This document shows positions 25,979 through 36,216 of a stretch of 64,000 nt of DNA, in pieces. Position 1 is the stretch's first letter. Each line of letters opens with the position of its first letter. The notes under the pieces were generated by a model. It was not told the origin of the DNA. It saw nothing but the letters and a program-made list of their open reading frames with translations, and searched no databases. The translations under genes were made by a program, and so were the position numbers. The stretch comes from Actinomycetota bacterium (lineage in GTDB: Bacteria; Actinomycetota; Thermoleophilia; Miltoncostaeales; Miltoncostaeaceae): positions 1-64,000 of the forward strand of contig JACJWX010000025.1 in assembly GCA_020636905.1 (NCBI GenBank), written 5' to 3'.

Positions 25979-28567
25979 CTACCGTCGCCTCAACACGAAC
26001 TTGTCGTAGACGAACAGCTTGCGACCGCTGCTGGCGATGGCGTCGAGGCGACGTCCGCTGTCACGCGGCACCAGCAGGCGGACCTGGCGGCGACCCGGCG
26101 TCATCGTGGCGCGCAGGGCCGTGGCGAAGCGCACGCGCTTGCCGTTGGTGCGCGAAACCGTGCGCCAGCCCGTCGATTCACGGACCTGGATGAGCGCCTT
26201 GCGCTTCGGGTAGACGAACCCGCGCACGACGAACCGCCGGCGCCGTTCGACGCTGCGCTGACGCACCGCGAACGACACCCGGGGACGGACGCTGACGGTG
26301 AACGGCACCACACCCTCGGGATGGCTGTCGGTGGCCACCCAGCGCACCCGCCACGTGGCGTTGCGGGTCTGCTTGAGGCTGAAGGCGAACGTCCCCGAGG
26401 CGCTCGTACGGACCGTGCCGTAGGGCGTGAAATCGGTGGCCGGCCAGAGGCGGCGTTCCACGAGCAGGCGGCTGTTGGTGACCGGCGCGCCGTTGTGGAT
26501 GAGCCGTCCGGCGACCACCAGGCGCTTGCCGTAGCTGACGCGCTGCGGAAGCCGGTTCAGATTGAACTTGGGAGCGGTGACGCTCTTGAAGTTGCGCGTC
26601 GGGCTCCAGGGACCGTAGTCCTCGTCGCAGAAGTTGGCGCGCACACGCCAGTACCAGCGGCCGGGGGCCGTGAGGATCGTGGACGGCGCCACGCCGGCGG
26701 TCTGCATCGACGAGAACGAGCTCGCGTCGACGGCGCCCGTGAAGCTCGGATCCTGCGAGAGCTGCACCTGGTAGGCGCACGCGGCGTTGACGGTGCCCCA
26801 GCGGAGCACGGGCGATCCGATGACCACCTCGCCATCACGAGGCGCGCTCACCGCCGGGCGCGGCGGGTTGAGCGAGAACGTCTGCGGTTCACTCCATGTC
26901 TGTCCGTTGGCGGCGCCGTCGAGCGCGCGCACGCGCCAGAACCAGGTGCCGGACGGCAGGCGCTTGCCCTTGTCCTTGGCCCACTCGGTGCCCGTTCCCC
27001 AGATCTTCAGGGACTGCGTCCGGTCGGCGTTGAACTCGGCGTCGCGGCTGAGCTGCAGCTCGTACTGCGGCGCGCCGGGCACGTCGCCCCAGGTGAAGAC
27101 CGGCGGTTCCTTGACCTCGCCCTGGGCGGCCGACCCGAGGGTGACGCGAGTCTCCTTCTTGTACTCGCCCACCGGGACGGTGGTCTCACTGACCAGCCAG
27201 TGCGGGTTGTCGATGGTCGCGCCGCTGCCCCACACGACCCGCCAGTAGTAGCCCTTGCCCGTCTCGTTGTCGGCGAGCGGGACGCGGGGCACCCAGCTGT
27301 TGGTGAGCGTGTGTTCCGACTCGACGATGTTGTTGAACTGCGAGTCGGTGGCGATGTCGATGCGGTAGAGGTTCTCACCGGTGGCGTCGGTCCAGCGCAT
27401 GTGCGGCGTCAGGGCCGTGTCGCTGTCTCCGGAGCTCCAGAGCGTCGGCTCGGCGTAGGTGGTGCTCGGCGCGCTCCAGGTGAGCTTCCGGGCGGCGCTC
27501 CAGGTGCCGGTGACGTTGCCCGTCACCGGACGCACGCGCCACCAGAGGTCGCCGTAGCCCATGCCGGTCGCGCGGACCTCGTCAAGGGTCGGCGTGAAGC
27601 CGTTGCTGTTGGTCGAGGCGTCGACCTTGAGCGAGACGCCCTGCCAGTTGAACTGTTCCTCGGTGATCTGGATCTGGTACTTCTCGGCGCCCGAGACCGG
27701 GTTCCAGTGGAAGTACAGGTCCGCGGTGTTGGCGCCATCCGCGGGCTCGATGACCTCGGGCGCGACCCAGGCCTTCGTGAAGGTGCCCATCGTGATCCAG
27801 GGACCCGGGTTCTTCTTGGGGTCCTGCGCACGCACGCGCCACTCGTAGCCGTCGTCGGGCAGCAGTCCCAGCTCCGCCGGGCTCATGGCCGTCACCGGGA
27901 AGTTCGTGCTCCAGAACGCCGGCGTGCCGAACTGGTTCGCGGCGGCGATCTCGGTGTCGTAGGTGCGGGCGCCGGGGACCGCGGACCAGCGCATGTACGG
28001 CGTGGTCCGGATGAGACTCGTGGCCGCCCCGCCGGGCGTCGCCGACAGCACTCCCCCGGTGACCGTGCTGGGCCAGTTCTTGGCGAACTTGGCGACCGAG
28101 CTGTACACCCCCTCTGTGCCCGCGGCGTCGGTGGCGCGCACGCGCCACCAGTACGTCCCGTCCGGGAACAGGGTGTCGGGAACGGCGCTCCATTCCTCGG
28201 TCTCCACAGTCCACACGACGTTCGTGAAGCCGGAGTTCGTCGAAATCTCGACGGAGTAGCTGACGGCACCCGGGACCGGGCTCCAGCTGAGCACGACCGG
28301 TTCACCCGGGTACGTGAACGGATCGTCCACCTGATCCGGAGCGAGGCCCAGCGGCTGACTCGAGGTGCGATCGACCTTGAACGGCGACTTCGCGCTCACC
28401 GTCGCCGGGATCGGCGGTTCCTTTGTCTGGTCCTGTGCGGCCGCAATGGGTGTGAGGGCCGCAAGGGCGGCAACCGACAGGATCGCCACGTTGCGAACAG
28501 TCGCGGCGTGGCGGGCGTTGGGGCGCCCTGCGAGCAGGGGCACATCTGGCCGTGAGTGTGATGGCAC
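25979..28567 (-). CDS. Large secreted protein with six Fn3-like modules, encoded in the T4P operon
   Basis: 862 aa from the GTG at 28567, chosen for AAGGAAG about ten bases upstream; the open frame extends 16 codons further. Signal peptide NVAILSVAALAALTPIAAAQ. Six Fn3-like repeats of about 90-110 residues each end in a WWRVRA-type strand (GTYWWRVRATDAAG, YEWRVRAQD, LWWRVRPVTG, YYWRVVWGSG, WFWRVRALDG, WYWRVRANF) and carry a P-V-x-W central motif. A C-terminal region of about 170 residues of Arg-rich beta sandwich ends VYDKFVLRRR. Between pilins and pilD it may be a pilus-associated surface protein or PilY1 analogue; no PilY1 beta-propeller or VWA domain is seen. Confidence 0.8.
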   Translation of the reverse strand: MPSHSRPDVPLLAGRPNARHAATVRNVAILSVAALAALTPIAAAQDQTKEPPIPATVSAKSPFKVDRTSSQPLGLAPDQVDDPFTYPGEPVVLSWSPVPGAVSYSVEISTNSGFTNVVWTVETEEWSAVPDTLFPDGTYWWRVRATDAAGTEGVYSSVAKFAKNWPSTVTGGVLSATPGGAATSLIRTTPYMRWSAVPGARTYDTEIAAANQFGTPAFWSTNFPVTAMSPAELGLLPDDGYEWRVRAQDPKKNPGPWITMGTFTKAWVAPEVIEPADGANTADLYFHWNPVSGAEKYQIQITEEQFNWQGVSLKVDASTNSNGFTPTLDEVRATGMGYGDLWWRVRPVTGNVTGTWSAARKLTWSAPSTTYAEPTLWSSGDSDTALTPHMRWTDATGENLYRIDIATDSQFNNIVESEHTLTNSWVPRVPLADNETGKGYYWRVVWGSGATIDNPHWLVSETTVPVGEYKKETRVTLGSAAQGEVKEPPVFTWGDVPGAPQYELQLSRDAEFNADRTQSLKIWGTGTEWAKDKGKRLPSGTWFWRVRALDGAANGQTWSEPQTFSLNPPRPAVSAPRDGEVVIGSPVLRWGTVNAACAYQVQLSQDPSFTGAVDASSFSSMQTAGVAPSTILTAPGRWYWRVRANFCDEDYGPWSPTRNFKSVTAPKFNLNRLPQRVSYGKRLVVAGRLIHNGAPVTNSRLLVERRLWPATDFTPYGTVRTSASGTFAFSLKQTRNATWRVRWVATDSHPEGVVPFTVSVRPRVSFAVRQRSVERRRRFVVRGFVYPKRKALIQVRESTGWRTVSRTNGKRVRFATALRATMTPGRRQVRLLVPRDSGRRLDAIASSGRKLFVYDKFVLRRR

Positions 28568-28656
28568 TGCGGTCGCTTCCTTGCGGTTGGGGTGTCGGCG
28601 GCAATCCGGCCGCACAGGGAGTATCGGCGTGAAGTCCGAAGTTTCTTACGGTTGGG

Positions 28657-29088
28657 TCACCAGGGGCTGCAGCCGGGCGCGCAGGCCCGTGTCACCGCGG
28701 GTGACGCCGTGACGTCCTTCGTGAGCGTGAACGTGGTGCCCGACTGGCTGAGCGAGGTGATCACGTAGCCGTTCGCGTTGAACGTCACCGCCACCTGGTC
28801 GAGCTTCGCGTCGTTCGCGACGGCGTCGAAGCGCAGGCTCTTCTCGATGGCCTGGACCTTCGCCGGCGTGAGTGTGGCGTAGTCCTCCTCGACCGCGGCG
28901 GTCTCGATCGACGTCGCCGCCGCCCGGACGAGGGTCTTGGCCGCCCCGTCGTAGGCGTTGCGGCGATGCCCAAGGAACATGGGGATCGCCACGGCGGCGA
29001 GCAACCCGATGATGATGATGACCACGAGAAGCTCGATGAGCGTGAAACCGGCCTGACGGCGGACGGCGTTGCTGAGGGGCCTGATCAT
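28657..29088 (-). CDS. Type IV pilin-like protein (second pilin)
   Basis: 143 aa from ATG 29088. Prepilin leader ends RRQAGFTLIELLVVIIIIGL: cleavage after Gly, Phe1 methylated, Glu5 present (class III N-methylation motif). The hydrophobic helix is followed by a small C-terminal domain ending ACAPGCSPW with two Cys three residues apart. About half the residues match the neighbouring pilin (ASPAVTR, LIELLVV, SQSGTTFTLTKD/SQSGKTFTMAKD), so it is a duplicate. The ORF extends upstream of 29088 but that part has no leader character. Confidence 0.93.
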   Translation of the reverse strand: MIRPLSNAVRRQAGFTLIELLVVIIIIGLLAAVAIPMFLGHRRNAYDGAAKTLVRAAATSIETAAVEEDYATLTPAKVQAIEKSLRFDAVANDAKLDQVAVTFNANGYVITSLSQSGTTFTLTKDVTASPAVTRACAPGCSPW

Positions 29089-29174
29089 TGGAATCCCTGG
29101 TGGGGTCGGGTCCAGAAACACCATGGGCCCGCGTTGCGGGCCCATGGGTCATGCGAGTCGTGCGGTGATTCGGA

Positions 29175-29603
29175 CTACCAGGTGCAGCCGGCACCACAGG
29201 TGCGGGTCACGGCCGGCGAGGCGGTGATGTCCTTCGCCATGGTGAAGGTCTTCCCGCTCTGGCTGACGGACGCGATGGTGTAGCCGTTCGCGGCAGCCTT
29301 GTAGGTGACCGAGTCATCCTTCGCGGCACCGGTGCCGGCGAAGTCGATCGACTTCTCGATGGACGCCAGGGCGGCGGCATTGATGGTCGAGTAGTCCTGC
29401 GTGTCGGCGAACGCGGCCTCGGCGGCCGATGCAGCGTTGCGGACGAGGGACTTGGCGGCCGCGTCGTTGGCGCGGTCACGCTGGCCGAGGAAGGTCGGGA
29501 TGGCGATGGCGGCCAGGAGGCCGATGATGATCACCACGACCAGGAGCTCGATAAGGGTGAAACCCTTCTGAGACTCGGCCCGGTTGCGAAGCCGGTTGAG
29601 CAT
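29175..29603 (-). CDS. pilA: Major type IV pilin
   Basis: 142 aa from ATG 29603, preceded by GGAGGAG at 9-base spacing. Leader MLNRLRNRAESQKG, then FTLIELLVVVIIIGLLAAIA (mature N-terminus, Glu5). The globular part is Ala-rich and small (about 90 aa) and ends TRTCGAGCTW, a Cys-x3-Cys that may close a small disulfide loop. First gene of the pilus operon, with a candidate sigma-28-like promoter about 100 bases upstream; the strong Shine-Dalgarno fits a highly expressed structural protein. Confidence 0.95.
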   Translation of the reverse strand: MLNRLRNRAESQKGFTLIELLVVVIIIGLLAAIAIPTFLGQRDRANDAAAKSLVRNAASAAEAAFADTQDYSTINAAALASIEKSIDFAGTGAAKDDSVTYKAAANGYTIASVSQSGKTFTMAKDITASPAVTRTCGAGCTW

Positions 29604-29701
29604 GAGGTGTGTCTCCTCCATGAGAACGTAAAAGGACGCCGCAGGGGACCCTGAGGTCGTACCCCCTCATCACAACGGGGCGTTCCTCGCGGACACCCTC
29701 T

Positions 29702-29729
29702 AGATCGAACGCAACAGCACCGGACTTAA
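29702..29729 (-). promoter_or_regulatory. Candidate sigma-28-like promoter of the pilin operon
   Basis: Minus strand: TTAAGTCC (29729-29722), 12-base spacer, TTCGATCT (29709-29702). It shares the xTAAG/CGAT core with the better match upstream of the thioester gene, with a spacer one base longer than consensus. A seven-T run on the plus strand lies just upstream (29746-29752). The remaining 29604-29859 region shows nothing else recognisable. Confidence 0.35.
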
Positions 29730-29859
29730 CGCCAATGCCAACTTTTTTTGTGTCTGTGAGTTTCCTCGCCCCCGGTCGACCGACATCCGCCACGCGCCGA
29801 GACGGCGCCGGGCACCCCCTGGTTCGCCGAATCGCGGCGTCGTCGTCTACGCTGACGGT

Positions 29860-30354
29860 GTGAGTTCCCCGCTGCGCAGCCCGATCCGCCTGATCACCGA
29901 CGGCGCCTGCTCGGCGAACGGGCGTGACGCTTCGCGCGGCGGATGGTCGGCCATCCTGACCGACGGCGCCGGCGAGGAACGCGTCCTCACCGGGTGGCGA
30001 GGCGCCCTCGACCAACAACCGCATGGAGCTCACCGCCGTGCTCGAGGGTTGCGGGCGGCGCCCGGAAGGTCGAGATCGAGCTGGTCACCGACTCGACCTA
30101 CGTCGGCACGCGCGCTCTCCAAGGGCTGGCTCGACGGCTGGCAGCGGCGCGGCTGGCGAACCGCCTCCAAGGACCTGGTGGCGAACCAGGAACCGTGGAA
30201 GCGGATGCTGGTGGAGCTGGCCCGGCACGCGCCGCGGACGCCGACCGTGGTGAAGGGCCACGCCGGCCATCCTGAAAACGAACGCGCCGATCGGCTCGCG
30301 CAGGACGCCGCGCAGCTCGACTGGCCCACGACAGCCTGCAGCCCGCGCTACTGA
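29860..30354 (+). pseudogene. rnhA: Ribonuclease HI, frame-broken
   Basis: Degrades RNA of RNA-DNA hybrids. In three frames all catalytic blocks are intact: IRLITDGACSANG (first Asp), NNRMELTAVLEG (Glu), ELVTDSTYVGT (Asp) and VKGHAGHPENERADRLAQ (His/Asp). They cannot be read continuously: frame changes fall near 30007, 30045-30060 and 30110-30116. The GTG at 29860 sits six bases behind a TACGCT -10 box. Because the motifs are conserved on both sides of each break, single-base sequence errors are as likely as a true pseudogene. Confidence 0.75.
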
Positions 30355-30406
30355 CCGAGACGGTCGCGAACGACGGCGAGCAGCTCGGGTTCGACCTCTC
30401 AGGCTC

Positions 30407-31663
30407 GTGACCGACAGCCTTCCACTCCGGACGCATCGCCGGCATCAGGTCGGGCTCAACTGGAGCGTCCTGGTCATCGCGGCCTACCTGGTGTTCGCGC
30501 TGAACACACCGATCTTCCCGACGAACCCCGACATCGGCAGCAACGCGGCTGGCCATGTCGATCTCGGCCGCGGTGCTGTTCCTGCTGTCGATCCTCCTGC
30601 ACGAGATCGGGCACGCGGTGGAGGCCCGCCAGGACGGCATGCGGATCGACGGCATCACCCTGTGGATGTTCGGCGGGGGTGGCCAAGTTCCGGGGCATGT
30701 TCCCAGCGCGGGCGCGGAGTTCCGCATCGCGTGCATCGCCGGTCCGCTCTGGTGTCGCTGGCGCTCGGCCCGGCTGTATGGGGATCAGCCGCATCGGCGG
30801 CATCCCGAGCCGGTCGACGCGGTCGCCGCGTGGCTGGCCTACATCAACCTGGCGCTGCTGGTGTTCAACATGCTGCCGGCGCTCCCCATGGACGGCGGGC
30901 GCGTGCTGCGGTCGATCCTCTGGGCGAAGACCGGGAACTTCGCGAAGGCCACCCGGATCGCCGGGTCGCTCGGCCGCGGTTTCGGTGGGCTCATGATGGT
31001 CGGCGGACTCCTGATGGCGTTCGCCGGGGGCTCGGCCTTCTCGGGGATCTGGCTCGCCGTCATCGGGCTGTTCCTGCTGCAGGCGTCCGCCGGGGAGACC
31101 CGGGCGGCCGTCGCGCACGACGCGCTGAGGTCGCGCACCGTGGGCGACGTCATGGAACCTCAGCCGCTGACCGTCCAGGCGTCCGCCAGCCTCGACGAGT
31201 TCGCCGCATTCGCACGCTGGACCGGGGCGGGGACCGTGACCTATCCGGTCCTGGACGGGGAGCGCCCGGTCGGCATCTTCCCCACCGGCGTCCTCATGGC
31301 CCTTCCCTGAAGGGGCATCAGGACACGCCGATCTCGTCGCTGATGATCCCCATGAACGAGATCCCGGTGTTCACCCCCGAGACCCCGGCGCTCGATGCCG
31401 TCGAGGCGCTCCGGAGCATCGCGCTGCGCCAGGGGCTGGTGCTGGAGGACGGGCGGCTGGTGGGCCTGGTCACCCTCGACGGGCTGGCCCAGGCCGTGCG
31501 GGAGACCACCGGGCCAGCCGTCGGACACGGTCGAACCGCCCGCCTGAGGTCGCTCTCAGCCTGGGGTCGGCGGGACCTCCTCGGGGTCGGCGGAGCGCTG
31601 CCCGGCGCCAGACCCGCAGACGCGCAGGCTGCGCGCATGAACACCAGGCAGGCGCGCCCCTGA
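30407..31663 (+). pseudogene. M50 site-2-type zinc metalloprotease with CBS domains, frame-broken
   Basis: Membrane protease of the Rip/SpoIVFB group. The parts lie in alternating frames: LNWSVLVIAAYLVFALNTPI (membrane span), FLLSILLHEIGHAVEARQDG (HExxH zinc motif), ITLWMFGGG, LAYINLALLVFNMLPALPMD (split, second motif NxxPxxPxDGG), and CBS segments RTVGDVMEPQPLTVQ and SSLMIPMNEIPVFTPE. At least five frame changes lie between 30550 and 31315. As sequenced it is broken; the recognisable protein ends near 31540 and the last 120 bases are antisense to the next gene. Compare the RNase HI entry. Confidence 0.7.
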
Positions 31664-32513
31664 CGATCAGGTTCACCGCGATCACGGCCACGTCCATCCC
31701 GACCGAGAACGCCAGCAGGTTGCTGCGCGCCGCCTCCCCTGACAGGACGATCACGAGCAGGGCCTGCTTGGGCCCCACCCCGCCGGGGGTCGCCGGAAGG
31801 CTCGTGGCGACGCTGGACACCACCTGAACCAGGATCGCGACCTTCAACGATCCCGGTACGTGGAACGCCTCCAGGAAGGCCCATCCGCCACCCACCCTCG
31901 CGATCCAGCTCCCGACCTGGACCAGGGCGACGCTCCAGAGGTAGCGCCAGGGCTGCTTGAGGATGGCGAAGCCGAGCTGCACGCGGGCCCAGAAGTTGCG
32001 GATATGCGTCCCCGACCAGAGGATCGCGGCCACCGCGACGGCGGCGACCAGCCCGAGCACCCAGGGGTGCCCCACGATCCAGCCGATCTCGAACGTGGGA
32101 AGGCTCGGCAGGTCGGGAAGCGGCAGGAGGCCGGTCTGCCACGCCCACAGCAGCATGGCGCTGGCCAGGAGGAAGTCGACGATGCTCTCCACCAGCAGCG
32201 TCGCCGCCAGGGTGGGGTACGTCGACCCGGCGACGCGGCCGTGCAGCAGAAAGAGCTTCAGGGGGTCGCCGGCACGGGCGGGCATGATCGTGTTGGCGGC
32301 GGTGCCCGCCATGTAGGCCCCGAAGACGTGCCGCCAGCGGACGCGGGTCGCCGGATAGGCGGCGGCGATGATGTTGCGCCAGGCCACCGTGCGAAGCGCG
32401 CTGTTGAGCAGGTGCAGGGCGATGCCCAGCAGCAGCGGCAGGAGCCGGACGTCGGCGATCCGCTCCCCGAAGACCTCGACCGCGGACAGGAACGCGTCGA
32501 GTGATTCCCGCAT
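31470..32513 (-). CDS. Flippase-like membrane protein (LPG synthase TM/UPF0104 type)
   Basis: 347 codons as read. Polytopic protein of the AglD/MprF-transmembrane type. Signatures: LNSALRTVAWRNIIAAA, RWRHVFGAYMAGTAANTIMP (with AGDPLK following), SSVATSLPATPGGVGPKQAL. About six to eight spans. After the last span (VAVIAVNLIV, near 31670) the frame becomes Arg-rich; in the other minus frames the sequence reads ACLVFM and then ends ADPEEVPPTPG with a stop at 31556-31558. A frame error near 31600-31665 is therefore likely and the true end is about 31556. It lies 12 bases after metW; role there unknown. Confidence 0.75.
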   Translation of the reverse strand: MRESLDAFLSAVEVFGERIADVRLLPLLLGIALHLLNSALRTVAWRNIIAAAYPATRVRWRHVFGAYMAGTAANTIMPARAGDPLKLFLLHGRVAGSTYPTLAATLLVESIVDFLLASAMLLWAWQTGLLPLPDLPSLPTFEIGWIVGHPWVLGLVAAVAVAAILWSGTHIRNFWARVQLGFAILKQPWRYLWSVALVQVGSWIARVGGGWAFLEAFHVPGSLKVAILVQVVSSVATSLPATPGGVGPKQALLVIVLSGEAARSNLLAFSVGMDVAVIAVNLIVRGAPAWCSCAQPARLRVWRRAALRRPRGGPADPRLRATSGGRFDRVRRLARWSPARPGPARRG

Positions 32514-32525
32514 CGGCGCGGCGCC

Positions 32526-33122
32526 TCAGTCGCGTCGGAGCGTGTACGCGGCGGCCGCCGCCAGCAGGTTGGGCCGCCGCGAGGTCCAGCCGCCCGCGTG
32601 GCGGCCGCTCGCGTCGAGCAGCACCCGGTCCACGATGTGCAGGCCGAGTCCGCCCGCGAGCGCCTCGAAATCGCGGATGGTGCACAGGTGGATGTTGGGG
32701 GTGTCGAACCAGCTGCTCGGCAGCAGGCGGCTGGCGGGCATCCGCCCGCGCATCAGCAGTTCCAGCCGCAGCCCGATGTGCCCGAAGTTGGGGAACGAGA
32801 CGATGCCGGTGGCGGCCACGCGCATCATCTCCTGCAGCACCAGCGCCGGCCGGTGGGTGGTCTGCAGGGTCTGGCTGAGCACGACGACGTCGAACGAGTC
32901 GTCCGCGAAGTCCGGAAGGCCCTCGTCGATGTTGGCGGACACGACGGGGATGCCGCGTGAGACGCAGCGATCGAACGCCTCGGTGGAGACCTCCACCCCC
33001 TGCCCGCTGCATCCGCGGCGCATGATCAGCTCCTCGAGCAGCGCCCCGTCACCGCACCCCAGGTCGAGCACGCGGCTCCCCTGCTCGACCATGCCCGCGA
33101 CGACGCCGAGGTCGGGCCTCAC
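32526..33122 (-). CDS. metW: Methionine biosynthesis protein MetW
   Basis: 198 aa. SAM-methyltransferase fold: GSRVLDLGCGDGALLEEL (motif I), GQGVEVSTEAFDRC, DSFDVVVLSQTLQTTHRP, then LPSSWFDTPNIHLCTIRDFE, typical of MetW. It works with MetX to give homoserine acylation. The GTG start at 33122 overlaps the metX stop by four bases, which fixes it against the longer open frame. Confidence 0.93.
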   Translation of the reverse strand: MRPDLGVVAGMVEQGSRVLDLGCGDGALLEELIMRRGCSGQGVEVSTEAFDRCVSRGIPVVSANIDEGLPDFADDSFDVVVLSQTLQTTHRPALVLQEMMRVAATGIVSFPNFGHIGLRLELLMRGRMPASRLLPSSWFDTPNIHLCTIRDFEALAGGLGLHIVDRVLLDASGRHAGGWTSRRPNLLAAAAAYTLRRD

Positions 33123-34273
33123 TGAATGGCCTCCGCGGCCATGCGGTCGAGGAACCGTCCGACGGTCTGGTGGTACTCGGGCACGACCAGCAGGAAGGAG
33201 TCGTGTCCGTGCGGGCTCGAGACCTCGCGGAAGGTCACCGGCACGCGATGCGCGGCCAGCGTCCGCACCAGCTCCCGGGAATGGGCCGTGTCGAAGCGCC
33301 AGTCCGAATCGAAGCTCATGACCAGGAAGCGCGTGGAGAGCCGTTCGAGCTTCGGCCCGTAGACCGTCGGGTCCGCGAACGGGTCGAAGTAGTCCATGAC
33401 CCTGGTGAGGTACAGGTAGCTGTTGGCGTCGAAACGCCGCAGGAACGACTCGCCCTGGTACTGGAGGTAGCTCTCCACCTGGAAGTCGACGTCGAACCCG
33501 AAGCGCGGTTCGGCGCGATCCTGCAGGCGTCGTCCGAACTTGGCGCGCATACCTTCCTCGGAGAGGTAGGTGATGTGGGCCATCATCCGGGCCACGGCCA
33601 GTCCCGCGTCGGGACGGACGCCGTGCGCGGCGTAGTCGCCCCCGTGGAAGTTGGGGTCGCGCATGATCGCCTCGCGCGCCACCGCCGAGAACGCGATGTT
33701 CTGGGGTGAGAGCCGGCTGCTGGCGCAGATCACGGCGGCCGAATGCACCTCGTCGGGGTGCTCGACCGCCCACTGGAGCGCCTGCATCCCGCCGAGGCTG
33801 CCGCCGACCACCGCCAGCAGCCGGTCGATCTCGAAGCGGCGCATGAGGGCGCGGTGGACGTTGACCAGGTCGTTGACCGTGAACAGCGGAAACCCGAGCC
33901 CGTACGCCCGCCCGGTCTCGGGGTTGACCGACGACGGGCCCGTGGTGCCCATGCACCCGCCCAGCAGGTTGGCGCTGACCACGAAGAAGCGGTTGGTGTC
34001 GACCGGCTTTCCGGGTCCGATGATGGTGTCCCACCAGCCGGGCCGCGAAGGGTCGCCGTGATGGCCCGCGGCGTGCGCGTCGCCGGTCAGGGCGTGGCAG
34101 ATGAACACGGCGTTGGTGTGCGTCGCGTTCAGCTCGCCGTAGGTCTCGTACGCGACCTCGACCGGCCCGAGCTCGCCCCCGTCCAGCCGGAGCGGGTCCT
34201 CGCGGGTGAAGAGGGTCGTGTGCCTGGTCTCGACGAGCCCGAGCGAACCGGTGCGGTCAGCGCTCGTGGTCAC
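33119..34273 (-). CDS. metX: Homoserine O-acetyltransferase
   Basis: 384 aa, alpha/beta hydrolase fold. Transfers acetyl (or succinyl) from CoA to homoserine in methionine synthesis. Seen: VAYETYGELNATHTNAVFIC, HALTGDAHAAG, VVGGSLGGMQALQWA (nucleophile Ser in GGSLGG), VMSFDSDWRFDT (catalytic Asp region) and SSPHGHDSFL (catalytic His). GTG start without a clear Shine-Dalgarno. A strong hairpin separates it from metY upstream, so metXW expression may be partly uncoupled. Confidence 0.95.
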   Translation of the reverse strand: MTTSADRTGSLGLVETRHTTLFTREDPLRLDGGELGPVEVAYETYGELNATHTNAVFICHALTGDAHAAGHHGDPSRPGWWDTIIGPGKPVDTNRFFVVSANLLGGCMGTTGPSSVNPETGRAYGLGFPLFTVNDLVNVHRALMRRFEIDRLLAVVGGSLGGMQALQWAVEHPDEVHSAAVICASSRLSPQNIAFSAVAREAIMRDPNFHGGDYAAHGVRPDAGLAVARMMAHITYLSEEGMRAKFGRRLQDRAEPRFGFDVDFQVESYLQYQGESFLRRFDANSYLYLTRVMDYFDPFADPTVYGPKLERLSTRFLVMSFDSDWRFDTAHSRELVRTLAAHRVPVTFREVSSPHGHDSFLLVVPEYHQTVGRFLDRMAAEAIQ

Positions 34274-34287
34274 CGACGGATGATGGT

Positions 34288-34333
34288 GGTTGGTGTGCGC
34301 ACCGCTCCATCAAAGCATGCGCGCACACCAACC
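34288..34333 (-). terminator. Perfect 13-bp hairpin between metY and metX
   Basis: GGTTGGTGTGCGC (34288-34300) pairs perfectly with GCGCACACCAACC (34321-34333); the loop is 20 bases. It lies 10 bases after the metY stop and before the metX start, both on the minus strand, so it is either the metY terminator or a read-through/attenuation point. No U-tract. Confidence 0.7.
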
Positions 34334-34343
34334 GGTCGCGGAG

Positions 34344-35627
<1,284 letters not shown>

Positions 35628-35650
35628 GCGGTCCTCTGTGTCGGTGTCTG

Positions 35651-35719
35651 CCGGATGAAAATCCGGAAAACGCAGCGGTATTTGTGGGGGACCCTACGGA
35701 GAGGCCGTTGGGGTGTCAA
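35651..35719 (-). promoter_or_regulatory. Sigma-70-type promoter and leader hairpin of metY
   Basis: Minus strand: TTGACA (35719-35714), 17-base spacer, TAGGGT (35696-35691), a near-consensus housekeeping promoter. The leader holds a CCGGAT-TTTC-ATCCGG hairpin (35666-35651). The roughly 55-base leader is too short for known SAM-I or SAM-IV riboswitches, and none is claimed. The rest of 35628-35829 shows nothing else. Confidence 0.65.
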
Positions 35720-35829
35720 CACGCGGACACGCCGCGGCGCAGACGCACGGGAGGACCGTGGCCGCGGCACACCGCCGATCTCGATCGGCCACGTCGGTGG
35801 TCACCGAGACGGCCGCGAACGCGCCTCCG

Positions 35830-36216
35830 TCACCGGCCGCGAACGACGGTCGCGTCGATCTCGACCAGCTGTCCGCGGTAGCCGAGGAGATGGACGCCCA
35901 GCAGTGTGGCGGGAGGGACATCGCCGGCGAACCACGCCGTCACGGCATCCCATGCCGACACGAGATTCTCGTGCGCTCCGACCACGTGAATCGTCAGGTG
36001 ACGGATGTGGTCGAGGCTGAATCCGTGAACTCCCACGACCACGCGGAGGTTGTCGAGGCACATCACCGCCTGCCGTGCCGGGTCCTCCGGGCCCACCAGC
36101 CCGCCGTCCGCGTCCAAAGGGACCTGGCCGGCCACGAAGAGGCGATCGCCCACGACGTCGGCGTAGCGATAGCCGGGAGTCTGTGACAGGCCGGCGGCGA
36201 GTTCATCGTCGTTCAT
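35830..36216 (-). CDS. RidA/YjgF-family protein
   Basis: 128 aa. Fits the Rid family that hydrolyses reactive enamine/imine intermediates from PLP enzymes: DRLFVAGQVPLDADGGLVG, QAVMCLDNLRVVVGVHGFSL, TIHVVGAHENLVSAWDAV, ATLLGVHLLGYRGQLVEIDA. The RidA catalytic Arg region (usually RxxVxVxxLPxxxxVEI) is altered here (ATLLGVHLLGYRGQLVEI), so it is probably not the RidA subgroup itself. It lies upstream of metY on the same strand, whose PLP chemistry is a plausible but unproved link. Confidence 0.8.
   Translation of the reverse strand: MNDDELAAGLSQTPGYRYADVVGDRLFVAGQVPLDADGGLVGPEDPARQAVMCLDNLRVVVGVHGFSLDHIRHLTIHVVGAHENLVSAWDAVTAWFAGDVPPATLLGVHLLGYRGQLVEIDATVVRGR

Noticed and set aside
29746..29752. 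U-tract terminator for a plus-strand gene near 29.75 kb
   Set aside because: The seven-T run is not preceded by a GC stem on the plus strand and no plus-strand gene ends there.
29604..29760. Sigma-54 promoter upstream of the pilin operon (TTGGCAT...)
   Set aside because: The TGGCAT-N5-TTAA arrangement lacks the TTGC element, and sigma-54 is not expected in actinobacteria.
35628..35829. SAM riboswitch upstream of metY
   Set aside because: The promoter leaves a leader of only about 55 bases with one 6-bp hairpin, too short and without the conserved core of SAM-I, SAM-II or SAM-IV.
35830..36216. Calling the Rid-family gene ridA outright
   Set aside because: The catalytic arginine region differs from the RidA subgroup, so only family level is supported.
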